Below are positions 54,451-62,701 of a stretch of DNA of 64,000 nucleotides, in pieces (within the stretch, counting starts at the first letter, position 1; each line of letters starts with the position of its first letter). The notes beneath the pieces were generated by a model. It did not search any database and had not been told where the DNA came from. It saw only the letters and a list, made by a program, of their open reading frames with translations. Origin of the DNA: Oscillospiraceae bacterium (lineage in GTDB: Bacteria; Bacillota; Clostridia; Oscillospirales; Ruminococcaceae); assembly GCA_024684395.1 (NCBI GenBank), contig JAIKWY010000110.1, positions 1 to 64,000 on the forward strand. Reading direction: 5' to 3'. Made by a program: the position numbers and the translations under genes.

Positions 54451-56019
54451 ATGATCATATCAAATGAAATGGACGGATTGCTGCTGTTGGAAGGATCGGA
54501 GGATGCCGGTCAGTCTTCCACAGCTGCCGGGAATACGAGCGTTTCTGTTGCTGATCTGGATAACATGACGGCGATCGCCGATCTGAAAGGCAGTGAAGGC
54601 GGCGCACGGCTGTTCTATGACGGGAAGGGCAATATCTACGGTGTCAGGCTCGATGCGGAACAGAACGTGATCGAACAGGGCGGCAAGATCGACCTGATCA
54701 CGCTCAAAAGCGGTCTGGATCAGGTGGATGAAAATACGGAGCTCAGCGTGAAAATGGAAGGCAATACCATTGTCGTGAGCAGATGGACGGACGACCGTGA
54801 AACGCTCATCAGCGGCGACCAGCTCGGTCTCAACGGCAACATCACCGTTGCCGAGGCACCGGCATCTTCCCAGACATCTGCTGCCGACGAGGCTTCGCAG
54901 GAGGATGGCGAGACTGCACCGGAAGAGACCGATGAAGTCACAGAAGCTGAACCTGCCGAGACGAAGCCGGAGACTGAGGCAGCCGAGGAAGAGGAGCAAG
55001 GTGCGGTGCTGACGATCGGCGCAGAGTCCGCCGAGGAGGAGACCGATGCTGCGATCATTGCGACATGGGCAACGGTCACCACAGAGCCGGCTGTGAAGCC
55101 TTCGGGCGGGAACGGCGTTATGATCTGGGCGATCGGTGCGACCGTCGCAGCTGCGATCGCCATTGCGGGCTGTGTGCTGCTCTTCAAGAAGTCAGCCGAC
55201 AATGAGAAGACCAAGAAGCTGAAGGATACCGAGCTGAAGGCGCTGCAGCGCAGTGTGGACGACAAGACCACCGCATTCAGCAAGGGACAGGAGCGCATCC
55301 GTGAGCTGGAGACACAGCTTGCAGAGGCGAACGAGAAGATCAATGCGCTGCGGGATGAGGCGAATACGTCTGCACAGGTGATCGCAGACGAGCGTCAGAA
55401 GCTGGAACAGCTGCCGACCGAGGAGGATCTGCATACAGCCAGATCCAAGGCGGAGGAGCTCCAGCAGCGCTATGACGAGCTCTATATCCGAGCCCGTGAG
55501 CTGCACCGTGAGAACGAGCAGTATGCTGCCCGGATCCGGGAACTGGAGCAGGGCGGAGCGGCTGCGGCAGGCATTGCAAAGGCTGCGGCACCGGCGGCGG
55601 AGCCTGCACCGGCTGAGACGCCTGAGTCATCCGTGGCATCTTCGGGTGCTGATGCGATACTGATCAGCACATCTGTGGCAGAGCTGGAGAAGTATCCGGA
55701 TCCTGTCTTTGCGGCACCGACAAGCTCGATGGTATCCGATACGAAGACGCTGAACAAGGCGCCCTTCCGCAGAGCACAGCTCGTCATCATCGGCGGCAAG
55801 GCGTACCTGAACCCGCACTTCTTCCGTGGGCTGGGCAGCGGCATGGAGAGCTATGCCAACCTCTCCGGGCTCGACAGCGTCTTTGAGACGGACGGTCTCA
55901 CCAGCAATGCGATGAAGTACCGGCTGAGTGCGCTTACACCGGCAGAAGTCAGCTATGATGCGGCTTCCGATACCTACCATGTGGATAAGCCGGGCAAAAT
56001 GGTACTCCACATCGGCTGA
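54451..56019 (+). CDS. Membrane coiled-coil protein with NPxxFR C-terminal domain
   Basis: Acidic N-region, TM MIWAIGATVAAAIAIAGCVLLF, coiled coil, C-domain GGKAYLNPHFFRGLG..YRLSALTPAEV. Confidence 0.75.
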   Translation: MIISNEMDGLLLLEGSEDAGQSSTAAGNTSVSVADLDNMTAIADLKGSEGGARLFYDGKGNIYGVRLDAEQNVIEQGGKIDLITLKSGLDQVDENTELSVKMEGNTIVVSRWTDDRETLISGDQLGLNGNITVAEAPASSQTSAADEASQEDGETAPEETDEVTEAEPAETKPETEAAEEEEQGAVLTIGAESAEEETDAAIIATWATVTTEPAVKPSGGNGVMIWAIGATVAAAIAIAGCVLLFKKSADNEKTKKLKDTELKALQRSVDDKTTAFSKGQERIRELETQLAEANEKINALRDEANTSAQVIADERQKLEQLPTEEDLHTARSKAEELQQRYDELYIRARELHRENEQYAARIRELEQGGAAAAGIAKAAAPAAEPAPAETPESSVASSGADAILISTSVAELEKYPDPVFAAPTSSMVSDTKTLNKAPFRRAQLVIIGGKAYLNPHFFRGLGSGMESYANLSGLDSVFETDGLTSNAMKYRLSALTPAEVSYDAASDTYHVDKPGKMVLHIG

Positions 56020-56322
56020 CGGCGATCTATACTGTATCAGACAACAGCATTTGCTTCGGACGGGCGTGAGAGCCTGTCCGGGGCGGATGCAGAGGGACGT
56101 GAACGTTTGGAGACATGGCAGACAAAGCGCTGCCGGATGTGAATATCTGCCTTTGAAAGGCAGCAGAACGGACAACAAGCGAGAAAATGAACAGGAAAAT
56201 GACAGGACGCGCCTGCGTTCTGTGTATATAGCAAACATCGTCTGCGAGGAGCAGACACATCACTGACAAAGCATTGAAACTGAATGAGCAGCAGGACATT
56301 ACTGCTGCAGGAGGAGGAAATT

Positions 56323-58257
56323 ATGGCTATGATGGCTCCAAAGGAATTTCTGGAAAGGTTGAATGCTCACACCGAGGAAGAGCAGATCCAGATCATGACA
56401 AATATCCTGAAATGGGCGGATGAGACCCAGATCGCACGGCAGGAGGCAGAGATGTACAAGCGTACTGCCGACAAGCTCTCCGATCAGATCGTACAGCTCA
56501 AGGTCGAGGCACAGGTGGCTGCAAGAATGCAGCAGCCTGCCGGTGCTGCATCCGATCCTGCGCTGAAGGAGGAGAACGAGAAGCTCCGTCAGGAGATCGA
56601 GCGTCTCAAGACGGATACCGGCGATGCTGCCGGCTGGGCTGTTCAGAAGCAGCAGTATGAGGATCGGATCAAGATTCTGGAAAGCCAGCTCGAGTTCCAG
56701 ACGAACCGTGCGAACGGTCTTGCTGACAACGTTCAGGCTGAGCATGAGAAGTACGAGGCAGAACATGCAACATGCGAGGGTCTGGCTGCACAGCTCCGCA
56801 AGCTGAACGACGAGATCGCACAGCCCAATGATCTCCAGGTCGAGAACGATCAGCTGAAAAAGAAGATCGATGCCCATATCCTTGCCAACCGTGAGCTGCA
56901 GGAGAAGATCAAGGGCTATGAGAAGGAGATCAAGAATGCACAGGGTGCAGAAAAGAAGATCTCTAATCTACAGGAAGAGCTCCTGAAAAGGGAAAATGAG
57001 CTGAAAAAGCAGGTCGCTGCGACTGCCAAGGAAACAAAGCGTGTGGCTGAGTGGGAGGAGGAGTGCAAGCGCCTCCAGGGCATCATCGACCTCGAGCATG
57101 AGGTGAGCGCACAGAAGCGTGCGATCCGTGAGGCAAAGACAACCGGTGCCGGCATGAGACTCCCGGGCGAGTCCGTTTCCATGCAGGGTGTCGGCGGCAC
57201 GAAGGAGCTGCCCAAGCAGTCCAAGAGCGCTGTACCGCATATGTTCTCTATGCCTCCGAAGGGCGGCGCCGCACGTTCGGCTGCACCCGCAGCAGCTTCC
57301 GGCACGCCGACTGAGCTTGAAAAGGCAAAGAAGCAGATCACTGAGCTCCAGGAGAAGCTGATCGAGACGATCGAGGAGAAGGAGACTCTTGCAGAGAAGC
57401 TCCAGAATCTCGCCGGTACCGCAGCAGCAGCGGACAATGCCGCAGCTGCGCCTGCTGCCGATACTACTGCGCTCGCAGACGAGAATGCCGTACTGAAACA
57501 GCAGCTCGAAGAACTGCGCAAGAAGTCCGGCGGTCTGGAAGAGCTCGATTCGCTCAAGACGGTCAATGCGACCCAGAAGATGCAGCTCGAGAAGCTCACC
57601 AAGGAGAAGGAAGCACTTGACGAAAAGGTCAAGGCACTCACCAACGAAGTAAATCAGTTCAAGAGTGACAGCGCCGATGCCAAGACGCTTGCCGAGGAGA
57701 AGACCAAGCTCCTCGAAGAGAACGAGAAGCTGAAAAAGCAGGTCGAGACGCTGGGCAACGAGATCACAGAGCTCAAAAAGCAGCTCGCCGAGAAGGACAA
57801 GCAGCTCGCAGGCTTCCTGAAGGAAGAAGAGGCTAAGAAGAAAGCAGAAGAGGCTGAGAGAGCCGCAGCAAACGATACCTATGAGATGCGCATGTCCACA
57901 CTGACCTCCGAGGTAGAGAAGCATCAGGCAAAGTATCTGTCCACCAACAGCGGCTTTGAAGGCAGGATCCGCATCAAGGCAAATGCGCCCAGAAAGAAGT
58001 CCTATTTCGTACTCGTAGACGGTCAGGTGTTCCCGAATCCGTATCTGTTCCGTGAGATGACCACCGGCAAGCAGAGCTTCCATACGCTCCAGCAGCTCAA
58101 GACGCTGTTCGACATGGAGGGTCTGGACAATGAGAATATGACCTATCGTCTGGTCTCTGTAAAGCCGGCAGTGGTATTCGTACCGGACGGCGCTGCAACA
58201 GATGATACCTTCGAGCTCAAGGAAAAGGGCAAGCTCAAGGTCGAGAAGCAGGTATAA
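56323..58257 (+). CDS. Soluble coiled-coil protein with NPxxFR C-terminal domain
   Basis: Long heptad-rich K/E/L sequence; C-domain DGQVFPNPYLFREMTTG..YRLVSVKPAVV. Confidence 0.75.
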   Translation: MAMMAPKEFLERLNAHTEEEQIQIMTNILKWADETQIARQEAEMYKRTADKLSDQIVQLKVEAQVAARMQQPAGAASDPALKEENEKLRQEIERLKTDTGDAAGWAVQKQQYEDRIKILESQLEFQTNRANGLADNVQAEHEKYEAEHATCEGLAAQLRKLNDEIAQPNDLQVENDQLKKKIDAHILANRELQEKIKGYEKEIKNAQGAEKKISNLQEELLKRENELKKQVAATAKETKRVAEWEEECKRLQGIIDLEHEVSAQKRAIREAKTTGAGMRLPGESVSMQGVGGTKELPKQSKSAVPHMFSMPPKGGAARSAAPAAASGTPTELEKAKKQITELQEKLIETIEEKETLAEKLQNLAGTAAAADNAAAAPAADTTALADENAVLKQQLEELRKKSGGLEELDSLKTVNATQKMQLEKLTKEKEALDEKVKALTNEVNQFKSDSADAKTLAEEKTKLLEENEKLKKQVETLGNEITELKKQLAEKDKQLAGFLKEEEAKKKAEEAERAAANDTYEMRMSTLTSEVEKHQAKYLSTNSGFEGRIRIKANAPRKKSYFVLVDGQVFPNPYLFREMTTGKQSFHTLQQLKTLFDMEGLDNENMTYRLVSVKPAVVFVPDGAATDDTFELKEKGKLKVEKQV

Positions 58258-58308
58258 CAGAATGCCTGCCGGCGGCAGGCGGAAAACTGATGGAATGAGG
58301 GTGTGTGC

Positions 58309-59607
58309 ATGAATACGGTCACGATCATAGCGATCATTCTTCTGGTATTGGCATTTCTGGCTTGTATCCTGATGGTTTACAGCATCAGAGGCTACCATGA
58401 AAAATTCAAGGAAATGAGCAAACGGAACCAGATGCTCGCAAAGAAGTGTTCTCTTGTGGAGCAGCAGCTGGAGGTGGAGCGGCAGCGGAAAAGCCCGATT
58501 ACGGGCCGCTCCGATTCCGCCGAGCTGCAGGAGCTGCGCCGCCAGATCGCCACGCTGACCCGCAAGGGCGAAGAGGCGGAGCGGATCCAGCTTGAATACA
58601 ACAAGTGCAGGGAACGCTGCCGCCGTCTTGAAGCACAGCTCGAGGCGCAGCAGGATGCCGAGACGGCACCGAGCCAGGCAATGCAGGCACTGGAGGAAGA
58701 GCTTGACCAGGTCAAGTCCCAGTACGGACAGCTCCTGGAGGAGTATGAGCAGCTCCAGCAGACGATCGGCAACGAAAAGGCTGTCGTGGTGGATCAGGCA
58801 TCCCTCTCGAATGAGCTGGAGCGTGTCAAGGCGGCATATGCACGGCTCCGTGAGGAGCACGAGCAGCTCCAGCAGACGATCGGCGACGACAAGGCTGCCG
58901 TATTGGAAAATGCAGCACTTTCGGACGAACTGACCCGCATCAAGGAAGCTTACGCCGAGCTGCTTCGTGAGAAGAATGAGCTGGAGGAATCGCTCGCCGG
59001 CGGTGACGGCGAGGGCAGCGAAGAGCTGACGGCGGAGCTGAACCGTGTGAAACATGCCTATGCGGAGCAGCTCCAGGAGCAGAACCGCCTGAGAGAACTC
59101 CTCGAACGTGCAAGAGTCGAGCTCGTTGCGCTGCGCGGTAAGCTGCAGGAGAGCGAGAGCGCCAACGAGGAGCTCACCGCCAGACTCCAGGCTGCTGAAC
59201 AGGCATCCGCCGGCGCAGCATCCAGACAGAGCGGGAGCGTCGCACAGGACAAGTATCTTGCCCTGACGCTCGATCCCGAGCAGCTCGAAACAGCCGGAAG
59301 GATCCGCTTCCTGAACGTGCTATCGATGCTGGACGGCAGCATCAAGCTGTCCGCTTCGACCAACATCCGTCTTTCCGAGCTTGCGATGCTGCAGGACGGC
59401 AAGGTGATCCCGAATCCGTATTTCTACAGACGTTTCGGCACAGACGGTGAACTTGGCAGGGACATCCAGAAGATCCGTCAGGTGATGGAGTTCGCAGAGC
59501 CGGACGCATCCCGCAGATACCGGCTGACAGCGCTGCTGCCTGCTGAGGTAGAAGAGACAAACGGTACCTACAGACTGGTACAGAAGGGCGAACTGAAGCT
59601 CGGTTAA
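58309..59607 (+). CDS. N-terminally membrane-anchored coiled-coil protein with NPxxFR-type C-terminal domain
   Basis: TM TIIAIILLVLAFLACILMVYSI, coiled coil with internal EEYEQLQQTIGNEKA / EEHEQLQQTIGDDKA repeats, C-domain DGKVIPNPYFYRRFG..YRLTALLPAEV. Confidence 0.75.
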   Translation: MNTVTIIAIILLVLAFLACILMVYSIRGYHEKFKEMSKRNQMLAKKCSLVEQQLEVERQRKSPITGRSDSAELQELRRQIATLTRKGEEAERIQLEYNKCRERCRRLEAQLEAQQDAETAPSQAMQALEEELDQVKSQYGQLLEEYEQLQQTIGNEKAVVVDQASLSNELERVKAAYARLREEHEQLQQTIGDDKAAVLENAALSDELTRIKEAYAELLREKNELEESLAGGDGEGSEELTAELNRVKHAYAEQLQEQNRLRELLERARVELVALRGKLQESESANEELTARLQAAEQASAGAASRQSGSVAQDKYLALTLDPEQLETAGRIRFLNVLSMLDGSIKLSASTNIRLSELAMLQDGKVIPNPYFYRRFGTDGELGRDIQKIRQVMEFAEPDASRRYRLTALLPAEVEETNGTYRLVQKGELKLG

Positions 59608-59634
59608 GCTGGCAAAAGGAAAGGAAGAAGCAGA

Positions 59635-61338
59635 ATGGAAGACCTGTATGAACGGGTATACAGATATGCATCAGAGGACGCTGAAGGCGCATGGGGCTAT
59701 GACTGGCGCCCGAAGACCTACGAACCGACAGATTTTGGCGGCATCGCTGTTTCGACGAATGATATGGACGAGCGCCGGGTCTATGTGTTTGAGTGCATCT
59801 ACCGGAAAAAGGGAGATGTCCCCGGTGAGGCAGAGGAGGCAAAGATGCTTGCCGAGAAGGAAGCGCTTGCCGACTGCATCCGTTCACTGCATAAGGAACT
59901 TTCGGAATACACCTATCCCGTGGATTACTGCGCAGTCAAGCGTATCGTGAGTGGCGATGAACGTCTCGGCTATGATTTCGTGCTGCGTCAGAAGCCGTAT
60001 ATCACGCTGACAGAGTATCTGAACCAGCCGGAGATGGCAGCGTTCCGTGACCAGCTGCTGAACGGCACCGATGAGGAAGCCGAGAAGGTTCGCCATGATT
60101 TCACGACCCGTCTGCTCCGGCATATGGTGCTCGGTCTGAAAGACATCTACCGGGTCGGCAGTGTGCATGGACATATTGATCCGGATGCCGTGTGGCTCGA
60201 AAAGGCGGAGCAGAAGAAAGAGGGCTTCCGTCTCAGCCCGCCCGGGTATGGATTTTTCCTCGTCTCCCGCGAGGAAAACCGTGAGACGATCGACGAATAT
60301 GCAGCCCCGGAGCTGTGTCTGGATCCGGAGCAGGCATTCGATCTGCAAACAGATCTGTATGCCGTCGGGCTGGTGATCTACCGCTATCTGAACAGCGGAA
60401 AAGCGCCGTTCGCACTGCCACAGATCACTGCGGCGGACGAGCACAAGCGCCGCCGTGCCGGTGATACCGAGATCCCGGCGCCGAGATTCGGCACGAGCAT
60501 CATGAAGTACATCGTCCGCAAGCTCCTTGCCTATGAGCGGGATGTGCGCTACAGCGATTTTGCAGAGCTGGAGAGCGATATCCGGAAGCTGGGCAACAAG
60601 GTGGCGGACTATGATCCGATGTCCGTGGAGACCATCAGCCATGATAGAGCCAAGGCGCTCCAGCGTACCAAGGAGGACAATATCGCCCGCAGCAAGCAGT
60701 TCATCCAGGAGCTGGAAGGCATCCTGAAGGAGCTGGATATCGACGAAGAGGTCATCAAGGAGGAGCTCGGCAAGAAGGGCGCACAGCGCCACAAGCTCCA
60801 GGATCAGCTGACACGCATCGAGGAGGGCAGAAAGCTCATCCATGAGGACATCGCCAAGGCGCAGGCGGATATCGAGAACCCGCCGAGCGTACCGCTTCCC
60901 CAGATCCGTTCCCGTGTCAAGACCAACTATGTGCAGCCGATGTCTGCCACGAAGGATGAACGGGACATTGCGGAGGCAGAGGAAGAACAGCGCCGCCTGA
61001 AAGAGAAGGAGGAGCGTGACCAGCTCGCTGCGCAGCAGCAGGAAGCGCAGGCAGCCCGTGACCAGGCTGCGGCGGAACAGAAACAGCGTGCCGAGGAGCA
61101 GGCGGAAAGAGATGCACAGGCGAAAAAAGAGAAAGAGGAAGAGCTCAGACAAAAGATCGCACAGGGGCGTGAGAACCGCAAGGGCGCCATCTGGTGGACG
61201 GTCGTGGGCGTTCTTTCGGCGGCTGCACTGGTGCTGACCTTTGTGGTGCTGCATATGCTGGAGGATATCTCAGCCTATTCGGACAAGCTCAGCGCTCATG
61301 CTGCCGCAGAGATCAGCATCACAGAGACTGAACTATAA
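59635..61338 (+). CDS. Ser/Thr-kinase-fold pseudokinase with coiled coil and C-terminal TM
   Basis: VGSVHGHIDPDAVWL in place of HRDLKPxN, GYGF in place of DFG, EYAAPE and DLYAVGLVIYRYL retained; TM GAIWWTVVGVLSAAALVLTFVVL. Confidence 0.7.
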   Translation: MEDLYERVYRYASEDAEGAWGYDWRPKTYEPTDFGGIAVSTNDMDERRVYVFECIYRKKGDVPGEAEEAKMLAEKEALADCIRSLHKELSEYTYPVDYCAVKRIVSGDERLGYDFVLRQKPYITLTEYLNQPEMAAFRDQLLNGTDEEAEKVRHDFTTRLLRHMVLGLKDIYRVGSVHGHIDPDAVWLEKAEQKKEGFRLSPPGYGFFLVSREENRETIDEYAAPELCLDPEQAFDLQTDLYAVGLVIYRYLNSGKAPFALPQITAADEHKRRRAGDTEIPAPRFGTSIMKYIVRKLLAYERDVRYSDFAELESDIRKLGNKVADYDPMSVETISHDRAKALQRTKEDNIARSKQFIQELEGILKELDIDEEVIKEELGKKGAQRHKLQDQLTRIEEGRKLIHEDIAKAQADIENPPSVPLPQIRSRVKTNYVQPMSATKDERDIAEAEEEQRRLKEKEERDQLAAQQQEAQAARDQAAAEQKQRAEEQAERDAQAKKEKEEELRQKIAQGRENRKGAIWWTVVGVLSAAALVLTFVVLHMLEDISAYSDKLSAHAAAEISITETEL

Positions 61339-61410
61339 TAATCGGAAAACAGAGGGGTGCATCAGCCGCACCCCGTTTCCATATACCGGCTCACCGGAAT
61401 GGAGGGATGT

Positions 61411-62667
61411 ATGATGAAAAGCTGTAAAAAACTGGCTGCGCTGGCGGCTGTTCTGGCATTGCTGCTGACCGGCTGCGGTGCCGAACGTGTCACGGATGAG
61501 GAGTGGCTGGGGATCATGGAACAGGAGATCATCCGGCGTGACGGAAAGCTCCCCACGCCGAAGCCTGTTACGGAGACCCCCGTCACAACGGAGCCTTACC
61601 TGGTACAGACAGAACCGGAAGTGACCGAGACCGAGCCGGAACTGCCTGTCATGACAGAGGCACCGCCTGCAACGGAGCTGCATGTGACGGCGCCGGACGG
61701 ATCCGACGTCTACACGCAGCTCTGCACGGCACTGGAGCAGTTTGACAACACCATCACCGTCACCGGCAATTCTGTCGGCGATGAGATCGACCCCGCCTAT
61801 AACCGGGTCGCCTGGGAGCGCCCGGATCTGTTCTGGGTCGCAGGGTATTCTTCCACGTATCTGCCAAAGCAGGGCACGGTGGAGATCACGACGATCGACG
61901 ATCTGTCCCCGGATCAGCTTTCTGTCATGTACAACGAGCTGATGAACAAGGCGAAGGACATCGCTGCACAGGCACAGGCGTATCCGACCGATTACGAGAA
62001 GATCCTTTTTGTGCATGATTATATCATCGACCATGCGCAGTATGATTTCGAGGGGATGGCGTCCGATGAGTATGGTCTGTGGCAGACGGCATACGGTGCC
62101 CTGGTGCAGGGCGATGCGGTCTGCGAGGGCTATGCAGACGGCTTCCAGCTCGTGATGCAGCAGCTCGGCATCCCATGCGGTGTGTGCTCCGGACAAACAG
62201 AGGACAGCTCGCACGCATGGAACTGGGTCAGCCTGGGCGGCACCTATTACTGGATCGACGTGACATGGGACGATCCTTCTTCGGAGGATTCCGATGAGCA
62301 ATGCCTGTCGCACAAGTATTTCCTCTTCAATGACGAGCTCCTGCGCCGTTCGAGAACGATCGACGACGAGGGCTATTTCATCCCGACATGCACGGCAATG
62401 ACAGATAATTACTACATCCGGAACAACAGCTATCTTGAACACTATGCCTTTGAGGAGATCGACGGCAGACTGACCTTGGCATCTGCCAAGGATCGTTCGA
62501 TCGAGGTCATGTTCAGCACGGCAGAGGAGCTACAGGCTGCCATGACGGATCTGATCGACAACGGACGAATCTGGGATGCTTCCGTTTTCAAGGGCGGCGG
62601 AGGCAGCTATGTTTATTCCTATGATGATAATATGTATACGCTGATGCTGGTGTATACACTTTCCTGA
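61411..62667 (+). CDS. Lipoprotein with transglutaminase-like (papain-fold) domain
   Basis: Lipobox LLLTGC; Cys-His-Asp context DAVCEGYADGFQLVMQQLGI..SSHAWNWV..YYWIDVTWDD. Confidence 0.85.
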   Translation: MMKSCKKLAALAAVLALLLTGCGAERVTDEEWLGIMEQEIIRRDGKLPTPKPVTETPVTTEPYLVQTEPEVTETEPELPVMTEAPPATELHVTAPDGSDVYTQLCTALEQFDNTITVTGNSVGDEIDPAYNRVAWERPDLFWVAGYSSTYLPKQGTVEITTIDDLSPDQLSVMYNELMNKAKDIAAQAQAYPTDYEKILFVHDYIIDHAQYDFEGMASDEYGLWQTAYGALVQGDAVCEGYADGFQLVMQQLGIPCGVCSGQTEDSSHAWNWVSLGGTYYWIDVTWDDPSSEDSDEQCLSHKYFLFNDELLRRSRTIDDEGYFIPTCTAMTDNYYIRNNSYLEHYAFEEIDGRLTLASAKDRSIEVMFSTAEELQAAMTDLIDNGRIWDASVFKGGGGSYVYSYDDNMYTLMLVYTLS

Positions 62668-62701
62668 GCAAACTCTATCCCACCCCACGAGGAGGATCAC
62701 T

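Noticed and set aside
56968-59055. 695-aa antisense ORF spanning two coiled-coil genes
   Set aside because: Leu/Cys-rich shadow of Glu/Lys/Gln-rich coiled-coil codons; spans a sense gene boundary.
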